The notes under the pieces were generated by a model. It had not been told where the DNA came from and did not search any database. It saw only the letters and a program-made list of their open reading frames with translations. 64,000 bases of DNA from Talinum fruticosum (Eukaryota; Streptophyta; Magnoliopsida; Caryophyllales; Talinaceae): positions 1,364,001-1,428,000 of the forward strand of contig JAITYX010000055.1 of assembly GCA_021018815.1 (NCBI GenBank), in the 5' to 3' direction. Shown here in pieces: positions 56,262 through 64,000 of this stretch. The stretch's first letter is position 1, and each line of letters opens with the position of its first letter. The position numbers were made by a program, and so were the translations under genes.

Positions 56262-57689
56262 CATCCGATCATATGGTTTGATGAATACAAAAAATAAACT
56301 ATTTTTGAAACAAAGGTACTATTTCATTTAGGTTTAACTTACAACTTTATAAATTCTTACAACTCCTTACAGATTGTTTATAATTCCTTGCAATTTTTAT
56401 AGTTAATTTTACTAATCTAGCATACACTCCTTATACATTCTTATAACTCTTTACTAATTTTCCTTATAACTCCTTACAACTAAATAAAATTGGACCAAAA
56501 TACCGATATTACTGTTTCTCATAAATGATATCCACTTGGCCATAAACGGTCATTAAGTCGGCATCAAATAAGAGAAACATTCCAAGAAGCCATGAATGTT
56601 CATGAAGGCTATAGGAAGGACATTTGTTCGTGAGAACCTCACAAATTTCAACAAGCCATGACTGCTTCTAAAGGCTATTTCCTTAGAATTATTTTCCTTT
56701 GTGTTCATGCAGTTTTCTACCCTCAAAAGGAGTTAGTTATTCAATGCTATGTGGTTTTACGTAACTTCTTAAAGTATCCATTTTGACTAAAGTAGGTTGC
56801 TCTAGTCCTCGCGGTGGAATTAATGCTGCCAAAAAGACCGTCTCTTTAATTTGCACTTCCACTTTCATCCAACTTTTTTTTCTTGTTATTTTTTTATAAA
56901 TTTTCTCTCAATCTGATTATTCTATCGTCCAAACAGGACCTAAAGGTTTTCTGTTTGTTTTTCTTTGGGTTTCTATTTAATGCTGTCATTTTGCTTAGAA
57001 AATAAAGGAAAAACAATACGTATTATCCAATAATTTCTTTAAATTGTATTAAAAATAGAAAATTTAACATTGTGATTTATTTTTGCAAATATATATTCCA
57101 TGAAAGTGAATTTTTGTAAACATAAAGTTTATTTTCATTCCAGTAATTTTGAAAACATAAATTCAGCTCCTTTTCCGACCCTTCGTATAGATAATTCTAA
57201 TATTTAAGTCTTATTTTATTTAAATGTAAAGAGTTGTAAGTAAAATTATAAAGAACATGTACGTATTTATAATAAATTATAACGTAGTTATAAAATTAAT
57301 TATAAAAATTTTAAAAAAATTATAAAATTATAAATTAAAGTTGAATGAAAAAGTTTTCGAAGGAACCTATCATCACACAAGCAGATGGGCTGTGTGGGCC
57401 CCGCTACTCTTGAAAATTCCATTTTCATGTCATGTGATTCCAACGCAATAAAGTTTATCTACTTCTAATCTCTCTCTCTCTCTCTCTCTCTCCCTCCTCC
57501 TCCTCCCTCTTTTAATTATTAATTAAACATCCCCACCCAATCCAACCCAACCCAACCTGACCCCTCTGAAAAAAATAAAAAAGGAAAAAGATAAAGAAAA
57601 AGATCCCCAACCCCAACCCCATCCCCCAACTCCAGCGAACAGCGAGTGTTCTGCTCGGATCCCCCCTCCTCTCTCTCCTCGCCAATCTC
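56262..57689. other. Intergenic region and promoter of the PSK-simulator-like gene
   Basis: AT-rich DNA with repeated 'ttacaactccttacaa' words at 56335-56485. Close to the gene are a (CT)n tract (about 57472-57493), CTCCTCCTCC and C-rich 'ccaacccaaccc' and 'ccccaacccc' stretches (57536-57630). These are typical of a pyrimidine-rich core promoter or leader of a widely expressed plant gene. No clear TATA box. Confidence 0.55.
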
Positions 57690-57791
57690 GGGGGCCTATG
57701 GAGCTCTGCGCCTCTGTCGTCTGAGCTCGAAGGACGAGAAGAAGCGCAAGACTGGTGTCCTCTTCGCTGATTCTGCCTTTTAATCTCCGCG

Positions 57792-58480
57792 GTGAGTTCT
57801 TCTCCTTCTGTGTCGCTTTATTCATCAACGGAGTCTTCAGTTGAGTTGATCTGTGTTGAAATGAGAATCTTAGTATGATTTTTTTCTTTTCGGGTCTTTT
57901 AATTTATAGTTTTCTAGCTCATGGGTTCAAGTGGAAGAAGGTCATTGAATAATTTGTTTGTTGGGTCTGTTTTGATTAGTGTTAGCTGAGTTTTGTGCGG
58001 TTTTGTATGCTTTTTTTTTTTCATAGAGGATTTTGAGCTAATCGGATCTGTAACTTCACTGCATTGTCGCTTTGTTTTGAGAATTAGTGCTTAATTTTAT
58101 AGCTAATTGCATCACCTTTTTTATGGCCTTTTCTTTATTCCTTAAAAAATTGGTTTCTTTTCTTCGAGTTCATATGACCATTCAAAATGTTACATGGGGC
58201 TCCAATTAATTAGCATTTTTTTTGTTGTAGTTTCATGTATTTTAGACAAGTTTTGATGTATTCAAGCAAGATTTGAATTAGCAGAGATGAGCGTTTGGAG
58301 TTGGACAGAGACTCTAATCTAGCTTAAAACATGTTTCAAATTTCAATTGCTCTACTATGGGAAATGGGAATGATCCAAGCTGGTAATTTGAACCTGAAAC
58401 ATAGTTAGATGTTTATAGAGGACCAAGAGATTGTTATGTGCAAAACTTTGTGAATTTTATCTTTGTTTTGATTGTTGTAG
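57792..58480 (+). other. Intron in the 5' untranslated region of the PSK-simulator-like gene
   Basis: A donor CCGCG|GTGAGTTC at 57791/57792 and an acceptor TTGTTGTAG at 58480 bracket a T-rich stretch directly before the ATG at 58482. Leader introns at this place are common in this gene family. Confidence 0.7.
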
Positions 58481-58481
58481 G

Positions 58482-60189
58482 ATGGGTGGTGAAGGAGCGA
58501 AAGAATCGTGGTTTAGTAGTTTGTGGGGAGTTCACGTAAAAATGGATCAAATCCCGAGAAAGTTGGAATTCTGGCGTTTGAGGTTGCGACATTGATGTCT
58601 AAGATCATCAATTTGTGGACTTGTTTGAGTGATATTCAAATCTCTAGGTTGAGGGAAGAAGTTATCCATTCGCCTGGGATTGTAAAACTTGTTTCTGATG
58701 ATGAAAATTACCTCATGAACCTCGCCTTTTCCGAAGTAATAGAGAATTTATGCTATGCCATGCAGTCTGTGACTCGATTAGGAAAGAGATGCTCAAATCC
58801 CGTATATCATCGATTGGATCAGGTTTTCAGCAGTCCTTTAGAGAGCTCTGACTGGTATGGATGGGAGTATAAGTGGAAAAAGATGGAGAAAAAGTCAAGA
58901 AGATGGAGAGATTTGTTGCTGTTACTTCCCAATTGCATCATGAGATGGAAGTCTTAGTGGAACTTGAACAGACGCTCAGGAGAATGCAGTGCACTCCTGA
59001 TATTAATAGGGTGAAATTGCTTGATTTTCAGCAGAAAGTCATGTGGCATCGTCAGGAGGTCAAGAATCTCCGGGAGTTGTCTCCCTGGTCTCGAACATAC
59101 GATTATACTGTTGAACTTCTCTTGCGGTGTTTAGTGACAATAATTGAGAGACTTAGGTTTCTTATTGAAGTTAATCAAACAATATTTGTGGACGGAAATA
59201 ATATGCCCGGACATCAAATTACTACTGAATCCCTTTCCCGGAGCCGCTCTTTTGTGCAATCTTCTGTCCTTCCTTCTGAAAATCATGCCTCTATATTTTA
59301 CTCAGGACCTCTGGTGAGGTCAAGTTCTTTACTCGGACTACCAACAAGAAGTAAGAAAGCTGGTAGGAAGCAGCAACGACAAGCTCAGCATGCACCTAGC
59401 CAACATAGAAGGCTCCCATTTTTGAAAGCAAAACGATTTACTCAGTCTGGACCTTTCAAAGGATGCATGGTGAGTGGCGGTGATTCCCCTGTAATTGAAA
59501 GTTGTACACCAGCTAACGGTAGCCCTTCAAGTTCAGCAGCTATTTTACTGAGTGATGTGGTTGGGAATAAAGGGAGCATTGTGGATGCTTCTCTTTGCAA
59601 TGGTAAGCCACCTTCAGGAATTTCTATGTCTCTTTTACAATGTAATTTGCCCAATGTTCCTGTGTCCACTTTGGGCAGTGGAGCCTTAAGCCTCCATTAT
59701 GCAAACATTATTATATTAATTGAAAAGCTTGCTTCATCCCCACATTTGATTGCTCCTGATGCAAGAGATGATCTCTATAGTATGTTAACAACAAGTATTC
59801 GAAGTATGCTGAGGGAAAGGCTGAAATTTTACTCCAAATCCTTGGCTGCCTCAGCCTCTGATGCTGCTCTTGCAGCAGATTGGAATGTAGCTATGGCAAG
59901 AATGTTGGAATGGCTGTCACCTCTTGCTCATAACACAGTTAGATGGCATTCTGAACGAAATTATGAAAAGCAACATATTGCTCCCAGGGGGAATCTTCTT
60001 CTAGTACAGACTCTGTATTTCGCAAATCAATCAAAGACTGAAGCTGCTATCGTGGAACTTTTAATGGGCTTGAACTACCTATATAGATTTGGTAAAGAAG
60101 TGAACGAGCAGGCTTTGCTTGAATATAATCGTGCCCGAGGTTATGATGAATATTCATTCTGCAGAGATACTATTGTTTGCAATGCTTGA
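58482..60189 (+). pseudogene. PSK-simulator-like protein (DUF3475 + DUF668), interrupted by two 1-base deletions
   Basis: PSI proteins are plant growth regulators linked to phytosulfokine signalling; their biochemical activity is not settled. The ATG at 58482 begins MGGEGAKESWFSSLW. The frame then shifts in the run of four Gs near 58525-58529; one more G would continue into GSSRKNGSNPEK. DUF3475 follows (VGILAFEVATLMSK, about residues 28-85). A second shift lies at about 58894, where EKK should continue into VKKMERFVAV. The rest is open to 60189, with DUF668 at about residues 400-490 (SLHYANIIILIEKLASSPHL). With both bases restored the length is 569 aa, normal for the short PSI-like group, and the gene is single-exon in its coding part. 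All other positions look intact, so sequencing error at short runs is a real alternative to a pseudogene. Confidence 0.88.
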
Positions 60190-61319
60190 TTGGTACAAGG
60201 GCATGTCTTTTCAGGTTTGTTATATGACAGAGGGCTTATTTTCTGGAAACTTCATACTAAGATTTCGGGGGTCCTTGGTCTTGTAGGATTTGCTTCTACT
60301 AGAAGTCATTCTTTCTCAGGGATAAGGTACCTGTCTGAACTAGGAGATGACTTGATCATTAATTATGCTCTTGGCGCTGTTATGTATGTCATAGGTTGCT
60401 GTTGATGGACCGAATCTCATCTCAAACTTATTGTAAAGTATGTTTTATATGTGATAGAGAGATGCAATACCAAAATCTGCATTTGTATAATACGTGAGAA
60501 AGTGGACGTTCTCTGATTTGTTTGATTGATCAAATTTAACTGCATTGAAATGTATTTCTTTTTGGCATGATCATTGTATATTCCCTTGTCTGCCAAATCT
60601 TGTCATGGTCTATGTACTTTCAGTTTTTACATTTGCTTTGTTCCCAGGAAAACTTGTAGCTTTCATTTTCGCTTCCTGTGTATATTTACGCAGATGTTTT
60701 GGTGATGAGTCGAAACACCATCTGTCTTATAAAGATTGGAACAGCTGCATTGCTTTTATATCCCATTAATTACCGGTGATAGACTGACAGTTGTTGTCGA
60801 ACTGTTTGTGACCTTTTGTTTATTTGATGGATTCCTCATTGATTTTGGTTCCTGTTGTGATAGTTTATTGGTGCCAATGATATTTTTCTTCTTTAGCAAA
60901 TCATAGACGAGAAAGAGACTCTCGTCTGTGTTCAGGCTTAGACTACCCTGTCACTTGTCAAGCAGTCGGATCTTTTGTAGATGAAGACCTCTGTTTTTGC
61001 GCATTGATGTTACTTTGTTGAGTCAAGAACAGGAATTTTCCGACTTCTGGTTGAAACTTTTATTCTAGTAGCACTAAGTTACATAAAACATGGCTTTCTG
61101 ATAAATTGGGAAGTTGTAGAGAACCTTTTACTGGAAGCAGGAGGAGTGATGGTGAACTGGATAGCGGAAGAAAACTACTGGAAAACAGAGAAATACATTG
61201 TAATTTCTAATCTTGACTTTGACTGGTGTAGTTTGGCAAAGTTTGCAATGAGGAACACATTCATGTTCACATGTCACGAAGTAATGGGCTTCTGCTGAAG
61301 TGAACGTTCAAGGCTAGAA
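60190..61319 (+). other. 3' untranslated region and spacer after the PSK-simulator-like gene
   Basis: The first few hundred bases are T-rich and probably transcribed. Short plus frames at 60190-60405 and 60545-60769 have no recognised features. No gene is seen up to the P450 remnant. Confidence 0.5.
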
Positions 61320-62580
61320 TCCGTGATTGTTTTTTGCGCTTCCTGGGTATTGCTTTTAGTGGTACAAGTTTTTCGCCCGTCAAGCCGATCCTATCTTCCC
61401 AGTCCATTGTCTTTGGCTCAAATGGCTTTCAAGCTTCCAAACAAAATAGTGAAGCAATGCACCTTAAATAAGGTTTAGCATTCTGTGAGCTAGTGGCACC
61501 CCCGCACAAATCCTCCTTCCACCAGCTCCAAAGAGTATGGGTTCATAGTGTTGACTCGACCCTTATAATCAGTGTTTGACTCTAAAAATCTCTCAGGCTT
61601 GAATGTCGAAGGGTCAACCCAACTTTCTGGGCCTCTTCCGATTGCCCATGTATTGACAAAGACTTGTGTGCCTTGGGGTGTACCATATCCCATGACATTG
61701 ACTTCTTCAACTGCCTTCCTTGGTACCAAGAATGGAACTGGAGGATGCAAGCATAGTGTTTCCTTGATCACAGCTTGTAAATATGGGAAATTGTCAATAT
61801 CGGCCTCTTGAAACTTCTGATGCAGTCCAACAACTCGATCGAGCTCAGCTTTGACTTTAGACATTGAGTTCGGGTTTGCTAGGGGCTCTGTCAATGCCCA
61901 CTCTATTGAGGTAGGTGTCGACTCTGTACCAGCCATAAAGAATCCTGTTTCACCTGTGTTTGTTGTCACATGCTGATGAAATTTTAATATGAAAGCACAT
62001 GATGCTCTTCATCCCATAGTCTGAGAGTCAATGTTGAAACTGTACAGGCGGTCGATCATTTCGACTTTGTTATGATGTCCATAAGCAACTCCAACATCGA
62101 TATGGATGGTTCCGAGTAACACTGACAAAGTGGTGAAGCATTCCTGTCAATGTCAGAGGTTGAATATTTTGTAGGCTATGTTAGTTGACTCTTGCGTCTG
62201 GATCCCGAAAACCCAGTTTTGCAGGACCCCATCGGGTGGTGTTGTGCCTGAAATGCTAGACGCTCCAATACTTAGGCATGTATTAGTTATGTGGCAATCT
62301 AAGTCATTGCTGAGCCTAAGTTACACTTGATGTCAACAATTACATGCTGAAACGCAGAGTCCATGTAACATGGCTGGGCAAAATGGAATTCTACAGATTG
62401 TCGACATGGCCTAAGATTATTGGCCAGAGCGCCTTGATCCGGGTGCAGGTCGCCTGATGTGGGCATGTCTCCACCAGAGCAGCACGGTCAAGACTAGGAG
62501 GAAGAGGATAGACCCCATAACCAAAAGGAAGCTTACTGGCAACCCATGTCCAGAAGGTCCAACAGAAAGATATAATTAGT
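61320..62580 (-). pseudogene. Cytochrome P450 pseudogene, CYP76-like (CYP71 clan)
   Basis: The best frame (61969-61490) shows the I-helix AGTESTPTSIEW, the K-helix region FPYLQAVIKETLCLHPPVPF, and the PERF region (FKPERFLESNTDYKG). In the K-helix the ExxR arginine has become cysteine (TGC at 61751-61753), which would abolish folding or activity. The haem-binding motif FGAGGRRICAG is intact but in another frame (about 61495-61528), so a frameshift precedes it. A TAA stop follows shortly in MLNLI*GALLHYF, and the end DRIGLTGEKLVPL again needs a frame change. Upstream, 62400-62580 gives an N-terminal anchor and proline region (WVASKLPFGYG, then WPIILGHVDNL) with its own shift. Between them little is recognisable. 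Live relatives are ER-bound monooxygenases of secondary metabolism. Confidence 0.9.
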
Positions 62581-63659
62581 ATATGGGAGATGTGGCCATA
62601 GAGGCATACTTTTTCAGGTTGGTAATGAGGTTTTTTAATGGTATATGTATGATGTGACCAATTAAGCAGATTTTTATATTCTTTAGCTGAAAAAACGCGC
62701 ACGATAAGTAGATATAATGATGTGAAAATAAAAATGATAACAATAAAATATCTAAATTATTTACAAAAAGGATATGCCATGGAATTAAAGTAAATAAAAC
62801 AAAAGGCAAAATGGGGTCAAGAGGGTAATAAGCAAAACGAAAAATAACTTGGGATTTACAAAAACAGAGATACATGAGATCCACGTTTGATGTATTCACC
62901 TTATTCATGTCCTTTTCAAATAATTATCTGCCCTAAATTGCTCCCAAATTCTCTATCTAAAGATCTAAAACACAATCTTCTCCAAAAAGAAAAAAATTAT
63001 GGTACAATACTTGTGGTACAATGTTGTGCAAAAATATTATTTAATAAAATACAAATTTCGTAACTTCAAATTAGATATCCAATAAGGATTGCACGAATGC
63101 AAAACAAAAAATAAGTAAAGAAATGAAACATAAGTATAGTAATAAAGATTTAGCTTAACAAAATAGAAGCGAACAACTACCTATCATTGATTTCATACTT
63201 CAAAAATCCAAATGTAACTCTCGCCCAAATTTCCTATAATTAAACATAACCCTATTAGTATTGAGCAAAGTTATAGAAGTCATACATAAGAGCATTGATA
63301 CCCAATTTTCTCCCTACATCAACAATTCTCGTTGCAAGCTCCCGATTTTGAAGAATTAGGGAGTCTCAAGTGTATACCGCTTTATCCCTGCAAATATTAT
63401 TGTACATTGAGATGCCAATTTTAGAGATCATAAAAAGAGAATTTCCTATAGACATGAGTTATGAATTAGAAATCATAAATTTTAACTAGAAAATGAGAAA
63501 AACAAATGGGACATCATGAACCTAGTAGCTATAATGTTAATGTTGAAAGTAGAGCTTCATGAGGACATATGTACAAGTATATGTAACTGGTTGCCATTAA
63601 AAAAGTTATCATAACAAAAAGGATTCAAATATTTGTGTTGTAATATAGTAAAAAAAATA
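62581..63659. other. AT-rich spacer, no gene
   Basis: I see nothing coding or structured; the short minus frame ending at 62576 is a by-product. Confidence 0.5.
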
Positions 63660-64000
63660 ATTCGAGTTATATTCGGTTTGGGTTGACTTTGGGTGAATCT
63701 CATTCGGATCCGGTTCGGTTTCGGTTAAGGTCAACTTCGGATCGATCTCGTTCGGGTTTAATTCGGTTTCGGTTCGGGTCAACTCCGATTCGATTCAACT
63801 TCGGGTCAATCTCGTTCGAGTCGGGTTCGGGTTCGATTTAGGTTAATTTCGGATCGGGTCAACTTTAGGTGAAATTCATTCGCGTCGGTTTCGGTTCGAG
63901 TTGGGTCAATGTCGGTTCGAGTAAGTTTCGAGTATGGTTTCGAGGTTAACTTTGGATCGTGTAGAAATCGAGTCGTGTCACTTTTGGGTCGGGTTGATAG
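63660..64000. mobile_element. 'Ggttcgggtcaacttcgg' repeat element, cut by the window end
   Basis: Degenerate tandem units such as TTCGGTTTCGGTTCGGGTCA and AACTTCGGGTCAATCTCGTT run to the end of the window. They are the reverse complement of the units in the hAT-like element at 55659-56253, so this is probably an inverted family member. Its termini are not visible. Confidence 0.75.

Noticed and set aside
57536..57630. C-rich 'ccaacccaaccc' as a telomere-like repeat
   Set aside because: The unit is irregular and does not follow the plant CCCTAAA repeat; it fits a pyrimidine-rich leader.
62391..62908. Two minus frames as independent small membrane proteins
   Set aside because: Part of the first is the N-terminal remnant of the P450 pseudogene; the second is AT-rich by-product sequence.

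Overview
This is nuclear DNA from a flowering plant, almost certainly a eudicot. The genes have introns with GT-AG borders, long AT-rich gaps, and many retrotransposon, CACTA, hAT and LINE-like remnants. Gene families are plant-type: methionine gamma-lyase, SWEET, a PSK-simulator (DUF3475/DUF668) protein and a CYP76-like P450. The species cannot be named from sequence alone.

Left part (about 1-46100): a tandem segmental duplication built around three minus-strand methionine gamma-lyase (MGL) genes. Copy A is at 3878-6740, copy B at 12577-14970 and copy C at 30675-35412. Each has three exons with the same phases (exon 1 is 331 nt, exon 2 is 402 nt, exon 3 is 551 or 548 nt). Each joins into an uninterrupted frame of 427, 426 and 426 aa with all expected PLP-site residues. 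The copies share a TATA box and an upstream palindromic CGCG box. A second, non-genic module recurs at about 7920-8960, 11590-12220, 20640-24130, 28700-30310 and 39400-46100. Copy C is a mosaic: exon 2 resembles B, while intron 2 and much of exon 3 resemble A.

The duplicated blocks have collected mobile DNA, and paralogous blocks supply the empty site for several insertions. There is a decayed Ty1/copia element (350-3677) with a hAT-like element nested in one LTR. There is also a CACTA-like element rich in inverted ACAACGGTT motifs (about 8961-11281, with a duplicated part at 27988-28690), a LINE 3' end (26155-26972), and a family of short hAT-like elements. Those hAT-like elements have TAG...CTA ends and mostly recognisable 8-bp target duplications. 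Their interiors are degenerate GGTTCGGGT-type repeats (533, 15463, 17682, 21396, 34088, 42252, 55659, and partial copies at 27190 and 63660).

Right part (about 46100-64000): single-copy genes. A clade II SWEET sugar transporter (minus, five coding exons, 247 aa) is followed by a small RRM protein with a mitochondrial-type presequence (minus, three exons, 150 aa). A PSK-simulator-like gene on the plus strand would encode about 569 aa but is interrupted by two single-base deletions. A clearly dead CYP76-like P450 lies on the minus strand. No RNA genes, CRISPR arrays or operons were seen. The MGL genes would make cytosolic enzymes of methionine catabolism. The right-hand genes have no obvious functional link to them.
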